Shown here piece by piece: positions 1 to 6,940 of a stretch of DNA of 7,216 nucleotides. The position numbers and the translations under genes were made by a program. Every line of letters begins with the position of its first letter. Position 1 is the stretch's first letter. Below the pieces are notes generated by a model that saw only the letters and a program-made list of their open reading frames with translations, was not told the DNA's origin and searched no databases. This DNA is from Chloroflexi bacterium UBA5177 (lineage in GTDB: Bacteria > Chloroflexota > UBA5177): NCBI GenBank assembly GCA_002413265.1, contig DHWR01000302.1, positions 488 through 7,703 on the forward strand, given 5' to 3'.

Positions 1-207
1 CCGGGACTTCTCTGGCCTCTTCCATGACCCCCGGCAGCCTGCCGAACTGGAAGGAAAGCGTACTTCTCGGAGGGAGTATTGTCTACTGGGCAGTAGTAAA
101 GATGTGGTGAAGCAATGCGTTCAAAAGCGTTTTGAAAAAGCTTGGTGGGGTCCCGACATTGCGGCCCACCCCGGGGATTCGCCGTTGCGGACATGCAGCC
201 GATTGCC
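1..207. other. left flank beyond the operon, no gene assigned
   Basis: This stretch lies downstream of the last operon gene and carries the candidate terminator at 135-170. Two frames stay open to the window edge. One is on the plus strand, 2-211, 69 codons, ending in TAA inside the stop region of the catalase-like gene. The other is on the minus strand from an ATG at 194-192 to the edge. Neither protein is recognisable, neither has a convincing Shine-Dalgarno sequence in view, and the two cannot both be real. The plus frame could be the tail of a convergent gene whose body lies outside the window. A short AT-rich palindrome, TTCAAAA-GCG-TTTTGAA, occupies 120-136. Confidence 0.4.
135..170 (-). 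terminator. candidate Rho-independent terminator of the haem-enzyme operon
   Basis: Read on the minus strand, GGTGGG (170-165) pairs with CCCACC (149-144). Inside this, CCG (164-162) can pair with CGG (155-153) around a six-base loop, leaving a three-base bulge. The stem is followed by AAGC and a run of five T (139-135). It begins 37 bases after the stop of the catalase-like gene, which is where an operon terminator is expected. The T run is short and sits four bases off the stem, so this is a moderate call made by eye without a folding energy. Confidence 0.5.
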
Positions 208-1419
208 CTAATCGAACACCTCATCACCCGTTGGTTCGATATGGGGGATTCGATTCATCTCCTGCCGAAATTGTGACAGCGTTCGGTACATTCTGCGCCT
301 CGCTCGGCTCTGGTTGCCCAGTGGGCGGTGCTCGGGGATACAGTGCCAGGGGTTGTACGAGAGGTTATCAGCGAAGGCGAACTGCTTCGGCGAGTCGAAT
401 TTTTGCCGAGGAATCCGGAGCGTCGCCACCGGTACGAAGGGAGAGAGCCGCTCCGGCCAGCGCACCGCCGCGTTTTCAATGGGCATGCGGAAGGCATCAG
501 TTTGTACTTGGACCAGAATGTCGAATTCGACGTCGCGCTGGCGCAGCGTAGCAACCATGGCGTCCCGCAGGTAATTGTTACGGGGGTGGCCGAACGGAAG
601 GCCCGGAATCTTGCCGTGCACCTGCAATTTCGGTCGCACTGAGTACATCATCGCCTGCCCTTCACCGAGCAAATACGGAACAGTACTCCAATAGCGGGCC
701 TCAAGCGGATTGGTCTGTGTTTCGTTCCACCAGCTTTGCATGAAGAAATCCAGGATGTGCGTGCTACGAGGACTGAAGAAGTAGAAAACCGGTGTCCCTC
801 GCAGAATCTCGGCCTGAAGCACCGCATTCGCCACGATAGTGGGCGTGACGAAAGTGGGCGTGCAAACAGAGAGGAGATCCTGGGTTAAGTTCTCATCCTC
901 CAGGAGCTTCGGACCGGGCACACCTAGCATCTTGATTGCACAACTCACGAAACCGACGTCGTCGATGTCCTTGGGACTGTCCGGCCCGGGGCCGGAGAAC
1001 CGAATCCACGCTCGATATGTTTGCGGCGTGGCAAAGACCCCGCGACGCATGTGCGAAGGTATGTCGTCGCGGATGATCACCTCTCCCCTCACGACGCCAT
1101 GAGTCTTTGTATTACCCGCGCGCTGATATTCTCGCGGCTTGTAGTGCCTCCGCATGTAGGCAGCCATGTTCTCGATTATGGCATCCAGACTGGCGTCTTC
1201 GCCGGGCAAGGGCTTTTCTTGAGCAAGCTCGAGCCCCTCGTCGCGACGCTGTCGATTGATCAGAGCCTGGATGAGCCATGCGGAGGGCTCACGCAGGACG
1301 GCGTTGAGTCTCGGGCGAAAGTTGGGCTCGAAGCGACGCTCGAGGTGGGTCATAGCTTCGAGTGACCAGTGCAGTCCTTTTTCGAACGGCGTTGCCTCAC
1401 TTGTCAATCGGTTAAACAT
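208..1419 (-). CDS. catalase-related haem protein, allene oxide synthase-like distal site
   Basis: The 403-residue product belongs to the catalase-like haem superfamily, but lacks the length and several motifs of true catalases. The distal His is most likely H107 in KTHG (105-108), followed by the family's RGE segment. The proximal haem ligand is most likely Y378, in an R374-x-x-x-Y378 arrangement like the catalase RxxxY motif. It follows the motif NPWHCIPEHRPLG (356-368) of bacterial catalase-like proteins. Thr before the distal His is the coral allene oxide synthase pattern; catalases have Val there. The usual distal Asn region reads DLLSVCTPTF (181-190), with Cys where I would place Asn. 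No signal peptide is visible. The start ATG at 1419-1417 has GGAAGG (1432-1427) seven bases upstream. A longer frame reaching 1725 only overlaps the DyP gene and looks non-coding. The likely role is lipid hydroperoxide or peroxide metabolism; the substrate is unknown. Confidence 0.88.
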   Translation of the reverse strand: MFNRLTSEATPFEKGLHWSLEAMTHLERRFEPNFRPRLNAVLREPSAWLIQALINRQRRDEGLELAQEKPLPGEDASLDAIIENMAAYMRRHYKPREYQRAGNTKTHGVVRGEVIIRDDIPSHMRRGVFATPQTYRAWIRFSGPGPDSPKDIDDVGFVSCAIKMLGVPGPKLLEDENLTQDLLSVCTPTFVTPTIVANAVLQAEILRGTPVFYFFSPRSTHILDFFMQSWWNETQTNPLEARYWSTVPYLLGEGQAMMYSVRPKLQVHGKIPGLPFGHPRNNYLRDAMVATLRQRDVEFDILVQVQTDAFRMPIENAAVRWPERLSPFVPVATLRIPRQKFDSPKQFAFADNLSYNPWHCIPEHRPLGNQSRARRRMYRTLSQFRQEMNRIPHIEPTGDEVFD

Positions 1420-1477
1420 GCAGCAACCTTCCGTGCGTGTCCAGCGGGCGTCATCCTCTTCGGGTGGCCGGAGGGCT

Positions 1478-2890
1478 TCACGTGGTGAGGCCGGAAAGGT
1501 AGCGCACGGCTCGGATGCCGGGCAGGAAGAAGTAGGCCCCACCTCGAGCCGAGACGAATTGCGGCAGGCCGCGGATTCGTTTTCTCGCCGGGTGGGCCTG
1601 CATGGTGAACGTCGCGCCGGACGGCGTGTGCGGCCCGGTGATCGGATCATGATCGTCGTAAAGGCCGTTGAACCTGGGATCATTTGCCCAGGTGTGCTGG
1701 ATGAACTCGAACTGGCGGCTGACATTCCCGTTCAAGCAGATGAAGTGGAGACCGCGTTCCGGATCGTCCGGGGCAACCGGCGAACTCACTGCCTCTTCCG
1801 GGGTCAGCCCCGGGCCATACTCGCGACCACGCCGGAGGAGGCGATGACGCCTGTTCACCTCTAAGGAGCTCGCCGAGCCCGGATTGGGGTCGAGCGAGTC
1901 GCGCGGGTTGCTGCGCCGGATGTGTGCCCCAATCGGGCAGGCGAAGCCGAGCCGGTCTGCGTTGAAGTAGCCGAACTCATTCGCCGAGGCCAGCTGTGGA
2001 TCGTCTCGATCCGGTGCTTTCACGAGTGGAGCACCGCTCGGCCACCGCCCCACCATCTTCGCCGCCAGGTGGGTCCGAGTGCCCGGATCGCTTGCACCGT
2101 CCGGCCGCTTCGTGGCGCCGTCGAGAAAGCGCCAAAAGCCGCGCACGTCCTGTCGCAACTGGCGAAAGACCAGGTAGCTGCCGTTCCGGCCAAGGTCTAC
2201 CTGTTTGGAATCGCTGGGATCTGAAGGCAGGACGTGCCGCCGGTCCAGCTCGCGACTGAACGTCGGGCGTGCGGTGTAGAGTCCGTACTCGTTCCGGTAT
2301 CCCAGTAGGAATTCTCCCGTAGCGACAGTGTCCATCGGGCCGCCGCCCCCCAGCCCCTGAAGTACCGGCTGCGAGATCCCATCGGCGAAGCCAAAGTGCT
2401 CGCGCATGCCAATGTTCGATGTATCAAGCCTGTCGATCTCCCGCAGCCCCCCGGACGGCAGCGTACTGACCATGGCGCGGTAACGATCCTCGAGTAGCCC
2501 GTTGTCGCTGGCGAAGAGCATAACCAGAACGTCGACCGGGGTGGTTGTCGGTCCACCCCAGCGCCAGTGCTCAGGCGAGTTGTCATCCTCATCGCCCAGA
2601 ATGCGGCTGCGGTGCGGCGTGCACATTCCTTCGACGAACTCGTCCGAGAAGCCTGCCAGAGCGTCCGGCGAGAGGCCCAGCCTACGCAGTCCGGCGTGCG
2701 TGAAGGCAACGTTCAGGGCGTCGGTCCCGGGACCTGTCCGCGCCGTGGTGATGACGGTGGTCTGCGAAGCGAGCCAGCTACCGGTCAGCCTGGGATCGTC
2801 GATTGCAAGCAGCAAATAATAGGCTGCTACGAGCTTGCCGTATCCCGTCGCGACAATGCCCTGGATGTCCTCGCGCTCGACCGTCTCCAT
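1478..2890 (-). CDS. DyP-type haem peroxidase
   Basis: The 470-residue protein carries the hallmarks of dye-decolourising peroxidases. These are the distal GFADG motif (167-171, catalytic Asp170), the proximal haem His323 in CPIGAHIRRSNPRD (318-331), and a distal-side Arg in LLRRGREYG (351-359, R353 or R354). A C-terminal segment LHFICLNGNVSRQFEFIQ (381-398) matches the family's second ferredoxin-like domain. At 470 residues it is longer than the compact bacterial DyPs and closer to the long classes. No Tat or Sec signal is visible, so a cytoplasmic location is likely. The ATG at 2890-2888 has an AGAGG five bases upstream and lies 20 bases after the upstream gene's stop, fitting co-transcription. 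DyPs use hydrogen peroxide or organic peroxides to oxidise varied substrates; the context suggests lipid-derived peroxides, which is inference. Confidence 0.95.
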   Translation of the reverse strand: METVEREDIQGIVATGYGKLVAAYYLLLAIDDPRLTGSWLASQTTVITTARTGPGTDALNVAFTHAGLRRLGLSPDALAGFSDEFVEGMCTPHRSRILGDEDDNSPEHWRWGGPTTTPVDVLVMLFASDNGLLEDRYRAMVSTLPSGGLREIDRLDTSNIGMREHFGFADGISQPVLQGLGGGGPMDTVATGEFLLGYRNEYGLYTARPTFSRELDRRHVLPSDPSDSKQVDLGRNGSYLVFRQLRQDVRGFWRFLDGATKRPDGASDPGTRTHLAAKMVGRWPSGAPLVKAPDRDDPQLASANEFGYFNADRLGFACPIGAHIRRSNPRDSLDPNPGSASSLEVNRRHRLLRRGREYGPGLTPEEAVSSPVAPDDPERGLHFICLNGNVSRQFEFIQHTWANDPRFNGLYDDHDPITGPHTPSGATFTMQAHPARKRIRGLPQFVSARGGAYFFLPGIRAVRYLSGLTT

Positions 2891-2910
2891 CGTCGCCTCT
2901 CAGCACAGAC

Positions 2911-4185
2911 TCACAGCCGCAGGAGCCACCGCTCCAGGGACGCATCGTCCATCCGGCCGGACAATCCTGCCCGGATCGCCGCATTATTGGCGGTGTTCAC
3001 AGCAGATACGTGATTGTATGCGGAATACCAGAATTGCGTAGGAACCTGGTGTACGCGCAGGAAGTGTTTGAACGCCTGCTCGTTCTTGGCCCCGTCGAAG
3101 ACCAGCCACCTAGTTTTCGGATATCCAACCCCGTTGCTGAACACAGCATTGAGGCCCCACGCGAGCCGGTCAATAAAGTCGTCCATGTAGCTTTCGAGGC
3201 TTCCGTCGTAATTGCTGGCGAATAAGAGGCGTCGCTTGTCGTTGAGGAACACCCAACGCGCGAAGTGAATCGTCTTGACACCGGCTAGGCTGCCCCGGCT
3301 GTATAGGTGCCGTAGGCCGGTGTTGAGCAGCCAGAGGATGGCCAGGGCGGTGAGCTGCCGGAGCCGACCGGGTTTTGTAAGCCCAACCGCGGTGAACTGA
3401 TTCTGTGCCACGAAGTCCTCAAGGTTCGTTAACTCCCGGACGTGCTTCCGGTCGGGCCGAATGTCCGGCGCAGGGTCAGATAATTCGTGCAGGCGCAGCA
3501 CGATGAGCCAGAACGGCAGACCGATGATGAACAGCGGAGAGAAGAGGAGCAGCAACAGGATGACGGCGCCGAAGTGTAACCACTCTCGCAGCTGAAAGAG
3601 GACGCCCGGGGATTTGGCCGGCTGCTCTGCCCAGGCAAGCGACGAATCGTGCCGGACGAAGGCGCGCAGCGCCGCGCGAACTGCACCCGGTCGGGCGGCC
3701 TCCAGGCCGTGCCACCGATCGAGAAAGTTCTCGATCTCCTCCCGCAAACGCGCCTCGCGCCGGACCTGGATCGCGGTCCGTCCCAGGGTGTTGACGTAGA
3801 CCGCACTGGCTTGGACCGTTTTGGCGCGCAAGTATGCGAGTTGGTCGGCGGCCTTGACGCTTTCCCCGCCAGGATAGCCCACACAGTGGCGGAAGATTCG
3901 GTCAATGCCAGATCCTAAGGCCTCGACGAGCTCGCCCAGATACGCGGAGGCCGATCCGTCGACGTCGCTGAGGAACACAAGGCTGGCCGGGATAAGCTGG
4001 CCTCTCAGATCTGTGACCGCATCGAGCACAATCAGGCGAGCGAAGTGGACCCGGAGAAGCTTTCCGAATGGCAGCACGCGATTCTGCGCCGGGTCACCGT
4101 TCATTTCGGCAAGCAACGTCTTTAGGTCGACGACGTCGCCGGACCTGATGTCTGCGGTGATCGTGATCGCTACTTGGTCTGCCAC
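2911..4185 (-). CDS. membrane protein with duplicated HFAR/DGS/GYP domain, function unknown
   Basis: I do not recognise a named family for this 424-residue protein. Two homologous halves are visible. The first has HFAR (47-50), SDVDGS (73-78) and VGYP (102-105); the second has HFAR (307-310), SNYDGS (324-329) and VGYP (353-356). DGS-to-GYP spacing is identical (27 residues) in both. Weaker similarity continues through YLR (118-120) and FLR (375-377). Between the halves lies a strongly hydrophobic stretch (about 205-231) containing a GLP turn, so it is one long membrane segment or a tight hairpin. A weaker hydrophobic stretch spans about 278-289. No haem or metal motif is evident. The start is GTG at 4185-4183, with AGGAG (4198-4194) eight bases upstream. 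The gene sits inside the haem-enzyme operon. Roles such as membrane tether, substrate handling or partner of the peroxidases are guesses. Confidence 0.9.
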   Translation of the reverse strand: MADQVAITITADIRSGDVVDLKTLLAEMNGDPAQNRVLPFGKLLRVHFARLIVLDAVTDLRGQLIPASLVFLSDVDGSASAYLGELVEALGSGIDRIFRHCVGYPGGESVKAADQLAYLRAKTVQASAVYVNTLGRTAIQVRREARLREEIENFLDRWHGLEAARPGAVRAALRAFVRHDSSLAWAEQPAKSPGVLFQLREWLHFGAVILLLLLFSPLFIIGLPFWLIVLRLHELSDPAPDIRPDRKHVRELTNLEDFVAQNQFTAVGLTKPGRLRQLTALAILWLLNTGLRHLYSRGSLAGVKTIHFARWVFLNDKRRLLFASNYDGSLESYMDDFIDRLAWGLNAVFSNGVGYPKTRWLVFDGAKNEQAFKHFLRVHQVPTQFWYSAYNHVSAVNTANNAAIRAGLSGRMDDASLERWLLRL

Positions 4186-4246
4186 GACGACTGCTCCTGT
4201 GCGGCGGTTGCTCAGGCCGGGTAGGCGAACGTGAGGACGGAGCGGC

Positions 4247-4693
4247 TTATCGTGCCGTATTGCGCGCTGTCAGTGCGAAGTTGAGCACCCGCGCCCGGCC
4301 CAAGAACACCTGGCCAAGATAGAGTCCCGGCCCGACCTCCCGGATCTCGTCGCGTATCCTGTGGGCTACGACGGACTTCCTCGAGTAGTCCAGGATGATC
4401 GCCTCCTGGCCGTCGAACCAGCTTGTTTCTTTGTACACTTGAGCTTTGATTGCGTGGATATCGAACGCTGTGATCTTGTTCGCGAGCGTCTTGCTGCGGG
4501 GGTCGAACACTTTGCCGCGCCATGCCAGCCATTTTGCGAAGCGCGCCGCTGGTCCCGACAGATCCGTTCCCGGCGCGACGATTACGGTTCCCTCCGTGTC
4601 ACCGACAGGGATGTCGCCGCTCGGACTGTGCCGAAAGAGCTCGTCCAGATCCGCCTGCGACATGCGCAACAGTTCAGTGGCCGTCGATACCAT
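4247..4693 (-). CDS. small conserved protein of unknown function
   Basis: This 148-residue protein has a hydrophilic N-terminal helix-like segment containing SQADLDELFRHSPSGDIP (12-29), then a mixed, probably beta-rich body. Conspicuous segments are WRGKVFDP (58-65), KAQVYKETSWFDGQEAIILD (83-102), a likely IRDEIREVGPGLYLGQVF (113-130) core and a final NFAL strand (138-141). I recall similar uncharacterised bacterial proteins but no assigned function. The many aromatic residues and Gly-rich strands make a small beta-barrel, perhaps a lipid-binding fold, conceivable, but this is inference only. No signal peptide or membrane segment is seen. The ATG at 4693-4691 has AGGAAG (4706-4701) seven bases upstream. 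That Shine-Dalgarno overlaps the TGA stop of the preceding alpha-dioxygenase-like gene, which suggests translational coupling. Confidence 0.88.
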   Translation of the reverse strand: MVSTATELLRMSQADLDELFRHSPSGDIPVGDTEGTVIVAPGTDLSGPAARFAKWLAWRGKVFDPRSKTLANKITAFDIHAIKAQVYKETSWFDGQEAIILDYSRKSVVAHRIRDEIREVGPGLYLGQVFLGRARVLNFALTARNTAR

Positions 4694-4705
4694 CAGTGCT
4701 CTTCC

Positions 4706-6595
4706 TCAGGAACGGACATTTTTCCAAGGAGCGAAGGCATTCTTTACGCCGCGCAACGCGGGGGCGAGCAGTGGGTGGTGACGCAGCAGGACGCTCGACA
4801 TGTCGTTGTTCTCGATCCAGTCGAGCCCTGCCTGGGTGTACACGGCAGGCGTGTAATCGGTGGTGAAGAAACGATCGCTGCGCAACCGCCTTGAGGCCAT
4901 CAGGATGAAGATGCGGAAGGCTGTATCGCTAAAGCCGAAACCTTCGGGCAGAGGCTCAGCATAGAGGCCGACCATTAGGTCCACGCGGTTGATGTCGCCC
5001 TCGTAGACCCGCTTGAGCTCGGCTGCCCACTGCGGGTTGTCGGTCAGCTCTTCAAAGCTCTTGACCGGAGGACGGTGCATCAGCCTGCGGAACTCGTTGT
5101 AACGGGGCACGCCTCGCTCGCGCACCCGCAGGATATCGATTGCCGCGAGGTCGTTGAGCACGGGCTTATCGCCTGGTGACATAGACGACGAGGGTGGCTC
5201 CTCGAACTGCTGCAGCGTGCTCGGAAAGTTGTGCAAGGTGATGGCGCCCGGGTGCGAGGTGCCGAAGGAGTAGAACGCATCAAGCATGCCAATCCGGTCG
5301 AGCACTCCACGCGCCTTTCTGAACGCCACGTCGGGGAAGGAGAACCGCTCGATCTCGTGGTCGTCGCCTAGGGAGCGGAAGACGAGCTCGTCGGGGAGCA
5401 GTGGATGCATGCGGTAGACAGCAACGAACTCCTCGGTGATCGCGTACGGCACCCCGTCGTGGTTCTTGATGGAGCCCGGGATGCCGCTGATCACTTCGCT
5501 CTTGCTGATGCGGCCGAACAGCCGATAGGTTTGATCCATGGCCGCGCCCCACCAGTTGCCACGCATCGCGATCTGCATGGTCGGGCTGCCGAGGATACCG
5601 GGCGTCCATTCGACCGTGTGGATCTTGGCCATCAGCGCAGCGTTCACAAGCCGGGCGTGGTCGAAGAGCTCGTCGTCGGACCAGGATGGATACAGCGCCT
5701 TGAAGTGGTCGCAGATGGCGTTGTGTTCGAGAGAAAAAAGGGTGTGCAGCAAGCTCAGTCCCACCCAGTAGTTGCCCGTCACTCCGGTTCTGTCGGTATG
5801 CGTGCGCGGGTTCTCCGGCAGACGGTCGTGCTCGGTGATCTGGAGCTTGCCATCTCTGCCGGAGCGCAGCGTCTTCAGTGTTTCCGCATCGCTGCCGTAG
5901 ATCTGGGAGCCGTCCCACCAGTGCGTCGCGGTGTTCACGTAGGTTGGCGGGGCACCATCGTCGTGCCGCGGCCGACTGGGATCTTGCCGGGTTCGCAAGA
6001 TGCGCATCGTGGGCTCGGGCCACGGGTCGCCGGCCAGAAGTGGAAGCACCCAGGGGTTCTCCTTTTCGTTCTTCCCGTGGCTCAGCCAGTCGTGCACCAT
6101 GAACTGAAGCCAGGCCGCGGCCAGCAGGTTGAGCGTCGTAGCCGGCAGGAAAGCGTGCCGAGTGAGAAGCTCGCGGCTGACCGTCCGCGGATTCGGCGTC
6201 AGCATCGCCCGTTCGTCCTCGCGGTAGGTCTTGGCGACCGGCACGTTTCGGCCGAAGCGGGTTCCCGCCGCCCCCATCGACGGGCTCTCCAGGTCGTTGT
6301 ACGTGCCGTCAGGTGACCGCACGAAACGGTAGCGTCCGGGGCCTTCGGCTGCGGCCGCTACCTGGGTCCCGGAGCCGGTGTCGCGCAGATTGTCCTGCCG
6401 CAGCTGCATGCGCATGACGACCAGACTTGCCAGCCCGAGAGGCAGCGGCAATCGGTGCCAGCCGAAGCGCCAGTCCAGGGTCTGAGCTGTCTTCACCGCA
6501 AGCCGCGTCCAGGTCTTTCTCGACACCCTTGACGGGGCGAAGACGGCGCCTGCGACCAACAGGATCTTGATTCGCGACCCCCTGCGGCGCTTCAT
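4706..6595 (-). CDS. alpha-dioxygenase-like haem peroxidase (cyclooxygenase/peroxidase superfamily)
   Basis: The 629-residue product resembles plant fatty-acid alpha-dioxygenases, which add oxygen to the alpha carbon to give 2-hydroperoxy acids. Visible motifs are WHRLP (46-50), distal haem His168 in QFMVHDWLSH, WWDGSQIYGSD (226-236), EHN (290-292), and AKIHTVEWT with His326 and Thr331. The last pair matches the His/Thr that bind the fatty-acid carboxylate in rice enzyme. EEFVAVYRMHPLLPD places the candidate radical Tyr394 three residues before proximal His397, as in alpha-dioxygenases and cyclooxygenases. PRYNEFRR (497-504) and SRRLRSDRFFTT (568-579) are also family signatures. The His168-Tyr394 spacing (226) is close to that of the plant enzymes. 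The ATG at 6595-6593 was chosen because upstream in-frame codons are AT-rich and lack a ribosome site. The N-terminus is basic with a short hydrophobic run, possibly membrane-associating. It is the first gene of the operon. Another peroxidase activity remains possible. Confidence 0.88.
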   Translation of the reverse strand: MKRRRGSRIKILLVAGAVFAPSRVSRKTWTRLAVKTAQTLDWRFGWHRLPLPLGLASLVVMRMQLRQDNLRDTGSGTQVAAAAEGPGRYRFVRSPDGTYNDLESPSMGAAGTRFGRNVPVAKTYREDERAMLTPNPRTVSRELLTRHAFLPATTLNLLAAAWLQFMVHDWLSHGKNEKENPWVLPLLAGDPWPEPTMRILRTRQDPSRPRHDDGAPPTYVNTATHWWDGSQIYGSDAETLKTLRSGRDGKLQITEHDRLPENPRTHTDRTGVTGNYWVGLSLLHTLFSLEHNAICDHFKALYPSWSDDELFDHARLVNAALMAKIHTVEWTPGILGSPTMQIAMRGNWWGAAMDQTYRLFGRISKSEVISGIPGSIKNHDGVPYAITEEFVAVYRMHPLLPDELVFRSLGDDHEIERFSFPDVAFRKARGVLDRIGMLDAFYSFGTSHPGAITLHNFPSTLQQFEEPPSSSMSPGDKPVLNDLAAIDILRVRERGVPRYNEFRRLMHRPPVKSFEELTDNPQWAAELKRVYEGDINRVDLMVGLYAEPLPEGFGFSDTAFRIFILMASRRLRSDRFFTTDYTPAVYTQAGLDWIENNDMSSVLLRHHPLLAPALRGVKNAFAPWKNVRS

Positions 6596-6615
6596 ACGTT
6601 GGTAACAACCTTTCC
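6596..6615 (-). promoter_or_regulatory. ribosome binding site with small hairpin before the alpha-dioxygenase-like gene
   Basis: GGAAAGG (6615-6609) is the best Shine-Dalgarno match before the ATG at 6595, but it lies 13 bases away, further than the 7-8 bases seen for most other genes here. Most of the spacer can form a four-base stem, GTTG-TTAC-CAAC (6609-6598), which would shorten the effective distance. The stem is small and shares one base with the Shine-Dalgarno sequence, so it may be coincidental. Confidence 0.35.
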
Positions 6616-6925
6616 GCGTGGCTTGAGCGGTGGCTCGCCGTTCTGTGCATCCGCGTAGGAAAACAGTTTCACTCGCGAGGGTTTCCCTGTGTGTGATGAA
6701 TGAGAGTGCGGCTATACTACAGCATGCTATGAACGCACGGACCATTTTTTCCAGCATAGTTTGTGTTCAGATTTCAGACTTGAGCCGGGCTGCCGCATCG
6801 GTCGCCCAGGGTTTGGGGCCACGCGGCTGACGCGAGAGTCTGAGCATTCGGCCGCTTGAACTCATCTGCTGCGTTTGGGTGATGCTGAGCTGGGCCGGGG
6901 GGTCGCGGGTTCGTCTTGGTAGGCT

Positions 6926-6932
6926 GGAGGAG
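6926..6932 (+). promoter_or_regulatory. strong Shine-Dalgarno of the P450 gene
   Basis: GGAGGAG lies eight bases before the ATG at 6941. It is the strongest ribosome binding site in the window and fixes the P450 start. Confidence 0.8.
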
Positions 6933-6940
6933 CCGTAGCG

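Larger units (their letters stand above)
6596..6940. promoter_or_regulatory. divergent intergenic region between the operon and the P450 gene
   Basis: These 345 bases separate two divergent starts and should hold promoters for both directions. The part at about 6713-6780 is clearly AT-richer than its surroundings. It contains a TATACT (6713-6718, plus strand) usable as a -10 element, but without a good -35, and a TATGCT on the minus strand at about 6758-6753. Possible operator-like elements are CTCGCGAG (6672-6679), AGGG-TTT-CCCT (6678-6688), the palindrome AGCATGCT (6721-6728 counting from the first A of line 6721, with flanking bases) and a direct repeat TTCAGA (6766-6771, 6773-6778). No promoter can be named with confidence and no convincing gene is seen. 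Confidence 0.45.

Noticed and set aside
1..194. minus-strand frame starting at ATG 194 and open to the window edge
   Set aside because: There is no convincing ribosome binding site, the product is unrecognisable, and the candidate operon terminator lies inside it.
1478..1540. C-terminus of the DyP protein as an encapsulin cargo-loading peptide
   Set aside because: The end (AVRYLSGLTT) follows directly on the folded domain with no flexible linker, does not match known cargo peptides well, and no encapsulin gene is present.
1420..1725. 102-residue N-terminal extension of the catalase-like gene
   Set aside because: It lies inside the DyP coding region in another frame, is low-complexity (Ser/Arg/Pro-rich), and the internal ATG at 1419 has a good ribosome site and the natural family start.
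5405..6316. 303-codon plus-strand open frame
   Set aside because: It is antisense to the dioxygenase-like gene, whose motifs are unambiguous. Long antisense frames are common opposite high-GC genes.
6596..6757. 54-residue N-terminal extension of the alpha-dioxygenase-like gene, superficially like a signal peptide
   Set aside because: Its codons have low GC at third positions, no Shine-Dalgarno precedes the ATG at 6757, and the stretch sits in the expected promoter region.
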